From Fibrobacter sp. (GTDB taxonomy: Bacteria > Fibrobacterota > Fibrobacteria > Fibrobacterales > Fibrobacteraceae): a DNA stretch of 64,000 nt. A program made the position numbers and the translations under genes. This document shows positions 40,806-48,833 of the stretch, one piece after another. Position 1 is the first letter of the stretch; every line of letters begins with the position of its first letter. The stretch covers positions 87,238 to 151,237 of the forward strand of contig JAKSIL010000001.1 of NCBI GenBank assembly GCA_024398815.1, given 5' to 3'. Under the pieces are notes generated by a model. That model worked only from the letters and a program-made list of their open reading frames with translations, was not told the DNA's origin and made no database searches.

Positions 40806-42917
40806 ATGGACAGAAAACAAGCTATCTACGATATTGCCACCGCGCCTGCAGTCAAGGCCATGCCTGCTGCACCCGTGAACGTCGACTTTTACGGCGAAGA
40901 CGTCTTTAACGCCGACGCCATGCGCAACTACCTCTCGAAGGACATCTGCGAAAAGTTGCTCGCCACCATCGACGAGGGCGAGGCCCTGGATCCGAACATC
41001 GCGGGCGACGTCGCCCACGCCATGAAAAAGTGGGCCATGGACCGCGGCGCTACTCACTTTACGCACTGGTTCCAGCCGCTGACGGGCTCCACTGCCGAAA
41101 AGCACGATAGTTTCCTCGAACCCTCCGGTTGCAAGGCCATCATGGTGCTCTCCGGCAAGAACCTGATTGTGGGCGAACCGGACGCCTCCAGCTTCCCGAG
41201 CGGCGGCCTTCGCTCTACGTTCGAAGCCCGCGGCTACACCGCCTGGGACCCGACGAGCCCCGCCTTTATCAAGCGCCACGGCAACGGTGCCACGCTCTGC
41301 ATTCCGACGGCGTTCTGCAGTTACACCGGTGAGGCCCTCGATAAAAAGACTCCGCTGCTGCGCAGTCTGCAGGCGCTTTCCAAGTCCACTCGCCGCCTCA
41401 TGACCTGCTTCAAGGCGAACCCGAAGAAGACGACGGTCACCCTCGGCGCCGAGCAGGAATACTTCCTGATTGACAAGCGCTTTTACCTCCAGCGCCCGGA
41501 CCTGTACCAGGCCGGCCGCACCATCTTTGGCGCAAGCCCCGCGAAGCACCAGCAGATGGACGACCACTACTTCGGTAGCATCCCGAGCCGCATTCTGAAC
41601 TTCATGAACGACGTGGAGAAGGAACTCTGGCGCCTCGGAATCCCGGCGAAGACCCGTCACAACGAGGCCGCACCCGCGCAGTTCGAACTTGCCCCGATTT
41701 TCGAGGAAGTGAACCTCGCTTGCGACCACAACATGCTCATCATGGAAACGCTCCGCAACGTGGCCGACCGCTACGGCCTTGTCTGCCTGCTGCACGAAAA
41801 GCCGTTCGCCGGGGTGAACGGTTCGGGCAAGCACAACAACTGGAGCATTTCTTACGGCAAGGGGAACCTCCTTAATCCGGGCAAGGACCCGCACCAGAAC
41901 GCCGTGTTCCTTACAACGTTGTGCGCCATTATGTACGCTGTGGATACCCACGCCGATTTGCTCCGCATGACGGTCGCTGGCGCCGGTAACGACCACCGCC
42001 TTGGCGCGAACGAAGCCCCTCCGGCCATCGTATCCATGTACCTGGGCGACCAGCTGATGGACGTGATTGACCAGTTGGAACAGGGCGTGCCCAAGTCCAG
42101 CAAGCAGGCGGGTGCCATGCGCATCGGCGCCGATATGCTGCCGCCGCTCCCGCGCGACGCCACCGACCGCAACCGTACCAGTACATTTGCGTTTACCGGC
42201 AACAAGTTCGAATTCCGCGCACCGGGTTCGAGCCAGAGTTGCTCCGAGCCGAACGTTGTTCTAAATACGATTGTCGCCGAAGCGTTCGACATGATTGCCG
42301 AACAACTTGAAAAACTCGACGAGAAAAACTTCCATACGGGCCTGCAGAAGATTCTGCAGAAAATCGTGAAGGAACACAAGCGCGTGCTCTTCAACGGCAA
42401 CGGCTACACCGACGAATGGGTCGCCGAAGCCAAGCGTCGCGGGCTCCCGAACATCCGCACCACCATGGAAGCGCTCAAGGTGCTCACCAAGGAAGAGAAC
42501 ATCGCCCTCTTCGAAAAGTACGGCGTGATGAACCGCCGCGAAATGGAATCCCGCTACGAAGTGAACAGCGAGGATTACCACAAGCGCATCCACATCGAAG
42601 GTGAAATCGCCCGTGACCTCGCGAAGAACGTAATCATGCCGAAGGTGGTGGAGGCTTACTCCAATGCGCTCAAGACAAATGAAATGGCTTTGAACCAGGG
42701 CTTCCCCGGGCTGGACGGCTATGCGAAAGTGCTGGGCGAAGGTTGCCGCGACTTGTCGGGCGCCATCATCAACATGGAAGAAAGTCTCTCCGGTGAACAC
42801 GAGGGAATTCTCGATGCCATGGCGAAACTCCGCAAGGTCGTGGACGGCCTCGAAAAAGTCGTCCCCGATGACATGTGGCCCCTGCCGAAGTACAGGGAAA
42901 TGCTTTTCATCTACTAG
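40806..42917 (+). CDS. glnN: Type III glutamine synthetase
   Basis: The 703-residue protein is the large GSIII type known from Bacteroidetes, Fibrobacter and some cyanobacteria. It makes glutamine from glutamate, ammonia and ATP. Diagnostic segments include HFTHWFQPLTGSTAEKHDSF, VTLGAEQEYFLID, RHNEAAPAQFELAPIFEE, GVNGSGKHNNWS, AGAGNDHRLGANEAPPAI and the C-terminal FNGNGYTDEWVAEAKRRGLP. It is the only nitrogen-assimilation enzyme in the window and sits divergent from a sigma-54 activator. Confidence 0.96.
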   Translation: MDRKQAIYDIATAPAVKAMPAAPVNVDFYGEDVFNADAMRNYLSKDICEKLLATIDEGEALDPNIAGDVAHAMKKWAMDRGATHFTHWFQPLTGSTAEKHDSFLEPSGCKAIMVLSGKNLIVGEPDASSFPSGGLRSTFEARGYTAWDPTSPAFIKRHGNGATLCIPTAFCSYTGEALDKKTPLLRSLQALSKSTRRLMTCFKANPKKTTVTLGAEQEYFLIDKRFYLQRPDLYQAGRTIFGASPAKHQQMDDHYFGSIPSRILNFMNDVEKELWRLGIPAKTRHNEAAPAQFELAPIFEEVNLACDHNMLIMETLRNVADRYGLVCLLHEKPFAGVNGSGKHNNWSISYGKGNLLNPGKDPHQNAVFLTTLCAIMYAVDTHADLLRMTVAGAGNDHRLGANEAPPAIVSMYLGDQLMDVIDQLEQGVPKSSKQAGAMRIGADMLPPLPRDATDRNRTSTFAFTGNKFEFRAPGSSQSCSEPNVVLNTIVAEAFDMIAEQLEKLDEKNFHTGLQKILQKIVKEHKRVLFNGNGYTDEWVAEAKRRGLPNIRTTMEALKVLTKEENIALFEKYGVMNRREMESRYEVNSEDYHKRIHIEGEIARDLAKNVIMPKVVEAYSNALKTNEMALNQGFPGLDGYAKVLGEGCRDLSGAIINMEESLSGEHEGILDAMAKLRKVVDGLEKVVPDDMWPLPKYREMLFIY

Positions 42918-42932
42918 ACACTCTTGTTTATT

Positions 42933-43340
42933 TTAACCCAGTTTTGCAGTGGCAGAGGCGAAGTCCGCAAAGTCTTTCAAGTTGTTTTGCACAATGGAAA
43001 ATATGATATTGTTGTCAAGTACGTCGTACTGATGTACAGCGATATTTCTGAAACCGACGGCCTTAGCCAAATTGTCGGCGTTCTGTTTTGTGATCACATT
43101 TTTCTCGGCAAGAATTCTAAACACATCAGACATTGTAGTCGGTGCGACCGCGTAATCTATAGCAATATGGTTGCCAATATCTACACAAATCTGGACAGCG
43201 CGCTGTAAATTCAGAATGATTATTTCCTGCTTGTCAAGGCTCGCTTCCAAATCCGAAAGCGTTGCGATGTTTTGGGATTAGATTCTCTGAATGCAACGAA
43301 TAAGCATTTCAAGCTTCGTCTGTAAAACGTCTTTATCCAT
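42933..43340 (-). pseudogene. hepT: hepT toxin gene interrupted by an in-frame stop
   Basis: The frame from ATG 43340 to the stop at 42933 is 136 codons and reads as a HepT/DUF86 HEPN ribonuclease: MDKDVLQTKLEMLIRCIQRI, then a stop, then SQNIATLSDLEASLDKQE and the catalytic R-x4-H written RNIAVH. Codon 21 is TAA (43280-43278) where a GAA-type codon would fit, a single-base change. The downstream part could still be made from TTG 43250, but it would lack the first helix. The start overlaps the mntA stop as TGATG. Confidence 0.8.
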
Positions 43341-43756
43341 CAGAAGGTTCCTTCGGTAATTCGCTGCATTTTTTCCTTGCGGCAAGCCCTGATAATAGGC
43401 AGATAATCTTCGTAAAAATAGAGCGCCTTCATGGAATACTTGTGGAACACTTCATGATTGAACTTGATGCGTTCGCCAGTTGTCATAATCTGGTAAAGGA
43501 AAATTCTTTCGGCCTTTGAAAGGTCCGCAACATCAATTTCACGGCTGCACAATAAACTTAATGCCACCCGAATTTCCGACAAAGCATCAAAAGACAGAGG
43601 GGCGGGCGTATGCACGGCTATATCAACATCACTGCGGTCGTTAAAAGTTTCCTTGGCAAAGGAACCGTACAAAATCACGGCATCAATGTCGGAACGCTGG
43701 TTAAAATATTCAACCAGTTTCAACTTGATTTCTTCTTTGATGCGAGAGTTTGCCAT
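43340..43756 (-). CDS. mntA: MntA-like nucleotidyltransferase antitoxin
   Basis: This 138-residue minimal nucleotidyltransferase has the active-site motif GSFAKETFNDRSDVD (GS-x10-DxD, about 31-45). MntA proteins neutralise HepT by AMPylating it. ATG 43756 is used, since TATATT ends 6 nt upstream and the protein then starts MANSRIKEEIK; the longer reading has no support. The gene appears intact while its toxin is interrupted. Confidence 0.85.
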   Translation of the reverse strand: MANSRIKEEIKLKLVEYFNQRSDIDAVILYGSFAKETFNDRSDVDIAVHTPAPLSFDALSEIRVALSLLCSREIDVADLSKAERIFLYQIMTTGERIKFNHEVFHKYSMKALYFYEDYLPIIRACRKEKMQRITEGTF

Positions 43757-43762
43757 ATTCCC

Positions 43763-43768
43763 AATATA
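43763..43768 (-). promoter_or_regulatory. Putative -10 element of a leaderless mntA transcript
   Basis: TATATT on the minus strand ends 6 nt before ATG 43756. Confidence 0.5.
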
Positions 43769-43923
43769 ATAAAAATGCCGAGAAGAAGAAAAGAAAGGTT
43801 TATTTGTCGAAGACAACGGACGGTTTCACTGCGTTTTATGAGTAATTTCAGTCACTTTGGGGTTGCTTGTCGTCCTATATTGCCGAAATTCGAGTATATT
43901 ACAAAAGGTTAGGTGAGGTGATT

Positions 43924-45663
43924 ATGGATAAGAAATTTTTTGCAAGGGCGTGTGCATTAGTGATGTCGCTCGCGGCGGCACAGGCGTTCGGCGCCGTTTA
44001 TTACGTGGCGACCGATGGCGATGATAGCGCCGCAGGTTCGAAGGAAAAACCGTTTGCTTCGCTCAACAAGGCGAATTCTGTGGTGGCGGCTGGCGATACC
44101 GTGTGGATTCGCGGCGGCGTCTACGATTTGCACGATACGGTTTATTATAAGCGATACCACATGACGGCGGGCATCCTTTTGACCGCGAGCGGCGAAAGCG
44201 ACGACAAGCGCATCCATTATTTGGCATACCCCGGCGAACGTCCGATTTTTGACGGCAGCAATCTCCCGATTGGCCAAGGCCACAGCCACAGCGACGCAGG
44301 CGTCATCGACAGCGTGACCTACACTTCCCCGATTGTGATTTCGGCAAAGTACCTGCACTTGAAAGGCTTCGACGTCCGTGGCGTCCCCATGAAGCACAAT
44401 TCAAATTCCGGCATTTTTGTCTATGCCAGCAAGCACATCTTTTTGGAGCAGATCGACAGCCACCACAACGCGGGCCCTGGAATTTTCATCAATGATGGAG
44501 CCTCCGACGGTGGCGGACATTTGATTTTGAACTGCGATGCGCACGACAACTACGACCCCACGGGCCGCCAGGGCGACGGTGAAAATGCCGACGGCTTCGG
44601 CGTGCATTACCAGGAAGTGGGCGATGGCGATACCACCAAGTTCATCGGGTGTCGCGCCTGGTGGAATAGCGACGACGGCTTCGACTTCATCAACCAGGAA
44701 TTCCCCGTGGTCGTGGAAAACTGCTATGCGGCGCTCAACGGCTACAGCGATTACGGGACCAACAGCCCGAAAAACGGAAACGGTTACGGCATCAAGATGG
44801 GCGAAAGCATCTACGGCGGCGGGCATCATACCATCAAGTATTGCGTGGCCTGGAAAAACAAGTCCAGCGGCTTTTATGCGAACTACACCGGCTCCGGAAG
44901 CAAGTGGTACAACAACACTTCTTACATGAACGGTGAACGCGCCTTCAACATGGCGTCCACGAATTACGATGCGCAGGGCAACAGGCTCGCTGGCCTCGCC
45001 GCTTTGACGGGCGACAATGCGCACGTGCTCAAAAACAACATCGCGTTCCCCATGAATTCGCTTTCGCAGGTCGGGACATGCTCAGTCGGCACGAATCCCG
45101 ATTTCCACGACGAAGCGTGCCCAGGGGATTACAACAACAATTGGAACCTGAAACTTGATTTGACGGAAGATGACTTCTTGAGTCTCGACGACCCGAGTTT
45201 GACGACAACGGGCAAGGACCTTTCGACGATTCCGGGGATTCTCGGCCCGCGCAATGCTGACGGAAGCCTCCCTTATTCGGAATTCCTGCGACTCAAGGAA
45301 GGGAGCCGCGCGATTGACGCAGGCGAGGATTTAGGATTTGAATTTGAAGGCAAGGCACCGGACTTGGGCGCGTTTGAATACGGCGTGCCCGTGAGTTCCG
45401 CCGCAGAGCCGAGCAGTTCCGCAAGCGAACCATCCAGTTCTTCTTCAAGCGGCACGACATCTATTGCGATGAAATTTGTAGCTCCGGCGATGGCGCAGGG
45501 CACTGCAAGCGTGTTCGATTTGCAAGGCTGCTATCTGGGAACTTTGCAGGCCGAACAACTCCGCAACGGAAACCTCGCTCAGGTGCTGCGCGCACAGTTC
45601 AGGAACCCCGGCGTGTACCTGGTACGCTACCGAAATGAACTGAAAAAAGTGAACGTGAAGTAA
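43924..45663 (+). CDS. Secreted pectate lyase-like parallel beta-helix protein (PL9-like) with C-terminal sorting-like domain
   Basis: The 579-residue protein has a signal peptide (to about residue 21, AQAFGA/VYYV), then a right-handed beta-helix (about 25-480) with PL9-like segments: YVATDGDDSAAGSKEKPF, NCDAHDNYDPTGRQGDGENA and DGFDFIN. A Ser-rich linker (about 492-517) leads to a C-terminal ~60-residue module (VFDLQGCYLGTLQAEQL, GVYLVRYRNELKKVNVK) like Fibrobacter/type IX-type C-terminal sorting domains. It would cleave pectin outside the cell. ATG 43924 follows GGTGAGGTG. It sits between toxin-antitoxin genes. Confidence 0.8.
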   Translation: MDKKFFARACALVMSLAAAQAFGAVYYVATDGDDSAAGSKEKPFASLNKANSVVAAGDTVWIRGGVYDLHDTVYYKRYHMTAGILLTASGESDDKRIHYLAYPGERPIFDGSNLPIGQGHSHSDAGVIDSVTYTSPIVISAKYLHLKGFDVRGVPMKHNSNSGIFVYASKHIFLEQIDSHHNAGPGIFINDGASDGGGHLILNCDAHDNYDPTGRQGDGENADGFGVHYQEVGDGDTTKFIGCRAWWNSDDGFDFINQEFPVVVENCYAALNGYSDYGTNSPKNGNGYGIKMGESIYGGGHHTIKYCVAWKNKSSGFYANYTGSGSKWYNNTSYMNGERAFNMASTNYDAQGNRLAGLAALTGDNAHVLKNNIAFPMNSLSQVGTCSVGTNPDFHDEACPGDYNNNWNLKLDLTEDDFLSLDDPSLTTTGKDLSTIPGILGPRNADGSLPYSEFLRLKEGSRAIDAGEDLGFEFEGKAPDLGAFEYGVPVSSAAEPSSSASEPSSSSSSGTTSIAMKFVAPAMAQGTASVFDLQGCYLGTLQAEQLRNGNLAQVLRAQFRNPGVYLVRYRNELKKVNVK

Positions 45664-45697
45664 TCTTTAAGAGAAGAAACATTAAGGAAACATCGTA

Positions 45698-46186
45698 ATG
45701 AGTCAGGCACTCGTAATTATCGATATTCAAAACGACATCACAAAGCATTACAGAGATATTGTAGACAAAATAAACGAGGCAATCGAATGGGCTCAGGCGC
45801 AGGGATTGCAAATCGTTTACATAAAGCACAACAACATCTCGCAAGGGACACGCACATTTAAGCCGGGTACAAAAGGCGAAGACCTTGTACCGGAACTGAA
45901 CGTGGTTTCTGACCATATTTTTGTAAAAACAAAAAGCAATGCACTTACCAGTGAAGCGTTTGCGGATTTTATCGCCGAGCATGGAATCAACGAATTCTAC
46001 ATTACAGGAGCGGACGCGACCGCCTGCGTGAAATCTACTTGTTTCAACATGGCCAAGGCCGGTTATAAAGTCCACGTGATCTCGGATTGCGTGACCAGCT
46101 ATGATTTAAAGAAAATCCCTGAAATGTTGGATTACTATGAAAAGAAAGGCTGCGAAGTAAAACCGCTTTCGGAATATAGAAAGTAA
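45698..46186 (+). CDS. Isochorismatase-family cysteine hydrolase
   Basis: The 162-residue protein has the family catalytic triad: Asp in VIIDIQND (about residue 9), Lys in FVKTKSNAL (about 75-78) and Cys in TGADATACVKSTC (about 102-114). It probably hydrolyses an amide such as nicotinamide or a related compound; the substrate cannot be told. AAGGAA lies upstream of ATG 45698. Confidence 0.88.
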   Translation: MSQALVIIDIQNDITKHYRDIVDKINEAIEWAQAQGLQIVYIKHNNISQGTRTFKPGTKGEDLVPELNVVSDHIFVKTKSNALTSEAFADFIAEHGINEFYITGADATACVKSTCFNMAKAGYKVHVISDCVTSYDLKKIPEMLDYYEKKGCEVKPLSEYRK

Positions 46187-46192
46187 GACGGT

Positions 46193-46595
46193 TTACGGCT
46201 TGCTAACGTATTTATCAATATAGGCGGAAGGAGTCAAGATTTCAGGTTTGGGGATTCCCAAATCCGTAAAGTCTTTGTCGCCCGTAACAAGCACGTCCAC
46301 GTTTCCGATAAAAACGCCGAGGAGGACAGGATAATCATTTGGATCCCGAATAGGGACATCTTGTTCGTAATTTTCAGGAACAATCACAAATTCAAAAGAT
46401 AGGGCAGAGATAAATCGCTCAAGGGCATCTGTTTTCTGGGGGAATTTTTTCGCTACAACTTTTCGCAATTCATCGAGCAGAAAATTGGAGAGGACTAGTT
46501 CATGACAAAAAAATATTTGCTAAAAGCAAGTCGAATTTTTGCCCAGGAAACAAAAGTGCGGAAAGCAAGACGTTTGTGTCTAGCATTATTCGCAC
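46193..46595 (-). pseudogene. PIN-domain toxin gene broken by a homopolymer frameshift
   Basis: The first part, from GTG 46595, reads as a PIN N-terminus (MRIMLDTNVLLSALLFPGQK, then FDLLLANIF) and stops at TGA 46502-46500. The rest of the protein continues in another frame (ELVLSNFLLDELRKVVAKKF, DVLVTGDKDFTDLG) to 46193. The switch falls at a run of seven A on the plus strand (46507-46513); with six, the two halves join into one protein holding the PIN acidic residues (LDTN, DELRK, TGDKDF). Real mutation, phase variation or sequencing error are all possible. Confidence 0.75.
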
Positions 46596-46747
46596 TTTGT
46601 TTTGAGGAAGTCAAGAGGATTCACGATTTCAAGCGGTCGCTCCACCAGGATCTTGCGTCCAAGACGCCCTCGCTAGGCGGCGGGTTTGTCTTCGCGAAAT
46701 AACACGCCTGTTTTTACAAATGTATTGCGTTTGTGCGTACAATTTTA

Positions 46748-46753
46748 TATATT
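46748..46753 (+). promoter_or_regulatory. Putative -10 element of a leaderless relB transcript
   Basis: TATATT ends 6 nt before ATG 46760, with no Shine-Dalgarno sequence. Confidence 0.5.
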
Positions 46754-46759
46754 AGGCCC

Positions 46760-47059
46760 ATGGCAAAAACAGCAAATCTCTACGCGCGAATCGAGCCCGA
46801 AATAAAAGAAGAGGCCGAAAGTATTTTGGAAACTTTGGGTATTCCAGTTTCTAATGCAATCTGCATGTTCTACAAGCAAATAATATTGCAGCAGGGTCTG
46901 CCCTTCGATGTGAAGCTGCCAAGGCCTGCCGACGCCTCTAAAATGAATGCGGAAGAAATCAGCAAGGAATTGGATAAAGGCTATTCAGACTACCTTTCCG
47001 GCAAAACAACACCAGCGGCAGCTTTCTTCTCTGATATCAAGGCGAAATACAAAGTATGA
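46760..47059 (+). CDS. relB: RelB/DinJ-family antitoxin
   Basis: This 99-residue protein has the ribbon-helix-helix start typical of RelB/DinJ (KTANLYARIEPEIKEEAESI, LGIPVSNAICMFYKQII) and a C-terminal toxin-binding half. It would repress its own operon and bind a RelE toxin. The stop overlaps the toxin remnant start as ATGA. The antitoxin seems complete. Confidence 0.88.
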   Translation: MAKTANLYARIEPEIKEEAESILETLGIPVSNAICMFYKQIILQQGLPFDVKLPRPADASKMNAEEISKELDKGYSDYLSGKTTPAAAFFSDIKAKYKV

Positions 47060-47287
47060 GTTTTCAGGTCGTTATTACGCAGGCTGCAAAACAGGATTTA
47101 AGCGACACCTTTGAATACATTTATAACGACTTGCAATCACCACAAGCAGCTCTTCATTTTTTAGATAAAATGGAAAAAGCTATTTTTAGTCTAATACATC
47201 GTAGATGCGCAGCAACAAACAGTGACAGTCATTAGGGTCCTTTACCATGGCTGTGATGAAAAACCTGCAAGAGAAGGTGCGATATAA
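47056..47287 (+). pseudogene. relE/parE toxin remnant, internally deleted and frameshifted
   Basis: ATG 47056 begins a RelE/ParE-type N-terminus (MSFQVVITQAAKQDLSDTF, YIYNDLQSPQAALHFLDKME) but runs into TAG at 47233 after 59 codons. The typical C-terminal strand (TVTVIRVLYHGCDEK) is found in another frame, ending at TAA 47285-47287. The middle of the protein is missing, so the toxin is dead although its antitoxin is intact. Confidence 0.8.
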
Positions 47288-47305
47288 GGCAAGGTGAATT
47301 TTATA

Positions 47306-47365
47306 TCATCCTTTTTTTATGATGGCGATTTCTTCGAGGGTTAGACCGTAGAGGGCGTGATGCAA
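47306..47365 (-). pseudogene. Remnant of a methylase C-terminus
   Basis: The minus strand encodes LHHALYGLTLEEIAIIKKG followed by TGA. This closely parallels the end of the type IIG enzyme at 48834 (VYALYGLTDDEIAIVENG). Only this tail remains; upstream sequence to 47533 is AT-rich and shows no gene. Confidence 0.65.
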
Positions 47366-47533
47366 AATTGTTTTACAGCTCGAATTTCGTCTAAAAATTT
47401 TTTAACTTGGCTTTTTTAAGCAAAATTCAGCATTTCTTATTTGATTTTTGTTCAATTTAAGCGATGTGTCGTTCCATCTTGAAAAGAATCTTATCTTGAC
47501 GCTACCCAAAATAGAATGTATATTTGGAATATC

Positions 47534-48109
47534 TCATCTACCAGTTGTAGAAGGAGTTTCTGGAGACGTTCCGCAACCCGGAGCGTCTTCTGCTTTTTTA
47601 TAAGCCTCGTACTTTTTTAGATGCTTGCGAAGAGTGTTTTCGTAATCCAAGTAATACGCCGTTATAAGCAAGCAATAGGATTCTCGCTTTTCCAATACAA
47701 CAAGATAACGTTCTTCTTCAAAGAGAAAATTTACGCGAACTGTATTCTTGTAAGGTTCTTCCCATGTTTTGATGCCTTCGCAATTTTCGTCACAGGTCTG
47801 TTTACAAAGATAATGTTCAATGACTGGCCGAATCCAATGCAGTCGTTCACATCGCCTAAAGTCTGGTTCGCGATTTTCCGCACCATCATAATTTTTACAA
47901 GTAAAGTGAACGAAAGATTCCTCGTATCCATCAATTATCGGAGATCTGCGTACTTGTACCCGTTTTCCCTCAAACATGGGATATGTTTCCCAAAATTGTC
48001 TCCTGTACTCTTTATACAAGGAAGACTCGTACTCCCGATAAGAATCAACATTGAAGGATTCGTGCGGGAACGGTTTTATTGGTGGAAGCCAACAATGTTC
48101 TCTAGACAT
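47534..48109 (-). CDS. Uncharacterised protein, possibly a RelE/barnase-type fold, paired with DUF3800
   Basis: The 191-residue protein has no signal peptide. It contains HWIRPVIEHY, a cluster of Cys residues (CKQTCDENCEGIKTW) and a C-terminal YLVVLEKRESYCLLITAYYL followed by basic helix. The pattern of W-I-R-P-x-I-E and YxVVLxxR recalls small phage-type nuclease folds (barnase/EndoU/RelE group), but I cannot assign it firmly. ATG 48109 overlaps the DUF3800 stop by 8 bp. Together with DUF3800 and the type IIG enzyme it may form one accessory unit. Confidence 0.6.
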   Translation of the reverse strand: MSREHCWLPPIKPFPHESFNVDSYREYESSLYKEYRRQFWETYPMFEGKRVQVRRSPIIDGYEESFVHFTCKNYDGAENREPDFRRCERLHWIRPVIEHYLCKQTCDENCEGIKTWEEPYKNTVRVNFLFEEERYLVVLEKRESYCLLITAYYLDYENTLRKHLKKYEAYKKAEDAPGCGTSPETPSTTGR

Positions 48110-48815
48110 CGCTCGCCTTCCATACAAACAAGTTTAGCTTGTCTTCTCTAAGTAGTGTTGATTTTTGCAATGTATATCCGGACTTTTCTTGGATTAGTCT
48201 AACAATTTTTTGTTTCGCCTCGCTACGATGTCCGTTGTCAGAAAAAAATCGGTTATGGAAGCCGAAGGCTCCGATTAGAACGTCCGTAATTTGCATTATC
48301 TGAACTTCTTCAGACCTAATAGGTTTAACTTGTTTCACGATGCTTTTAGAAAAGTCATACATGGAATTTGAAATAACCTGACATAGTTTTTGGGCTTTTT
48401 TCGAAGAATGTGTGTCTTTAATATCAATAAATATATTGTATCGTTCCGTTGGAATAAGCATAGCCTTTAGCATTCCAAAATACATCTTGTAATACCATTC
48501 ATCGTGAGTCTGGTTATAGGCACTATGGTTTAATTTTCTTTTATCAGGAACTAAAAGCCCTCTAAAATGCAAATTTTTTTCTTCAAAAAAATACTGTATC
48601 AAATCTATATACACTTGTAGTTTCGCGGGGGCAATTTTCGTCCACTTCAATTCAGCTTTTGCTGGTATCCCGTTTTGAACTTTTATCTGCTTTATACGTT
48701 CGTTAATTTCGTGACGATTTTCTTTTGGGCACCACACGGCACCAAGAACCATGACATTACTATCGTCGTGTTCTAAATGGCAACTTTCATCGCAATAGAA
48801 ATTGTATTCTGTCAT
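48102..48815 (-). CDS. DUF3800 family protein
   Basis: The 237-residue protein begins with the DUF3800 signature (YNFYCDESCHLEHDD, about 4-18) and VMVLGAVWC. Later acidic residues lie in FIDIKDTHS (about 121-129) and MQITDVLIGAF (about 178-188), consistent with the RNase H-like fold proposed for this family. Its role is unknown, but it is often found near mobile or defence genes. ATG 48815 lies 18 bp downstream of the type IIG stop. Confidence 0.8.
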   Translation of the reverse strand: MTEYNFYCDESCHLEHDDSNVMVLGAVWCPKENRHEINERIKQIKVQNGIPAKAELKWTKIAPAKLQVYIDLIQYFFEEKNLHFRGLLVPDKRKLNHSAYNQTHDEWYYKMYFGMLKAMLIPTERYNIFIDIKDTHSSKKAQKLCQVISNSMYDFSKSIVKQVKPIRSEEVQIMQITDVLIGAFGFHNRFFSDNGHRSEAKQKIVRLIQEKSGYTLQKSTLLREDKLNLFVWKASDV

Positions 48816-48833
48816 AACGTACCTTTTTCACCT

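Noticed and set aside
40725..41996. 423-codon minus-strand frame opposite glutamine synthetase
   Set aside because: Shadow of the conserved GSIII gene.
46593..46680. Possible antitoxin tail (PLEIVNPLDFLKTKCE) overlapping the PIN start
   Set aside because: The frame is closed upstream by TAG after about 25 codons; suggestive of a lost antitoxin but too short to call.
47621..48151. 176-codon plus-strand frame
   Set aside because: The opposite strand (47534-48109) is coupled to DUF3800 and has better composition.
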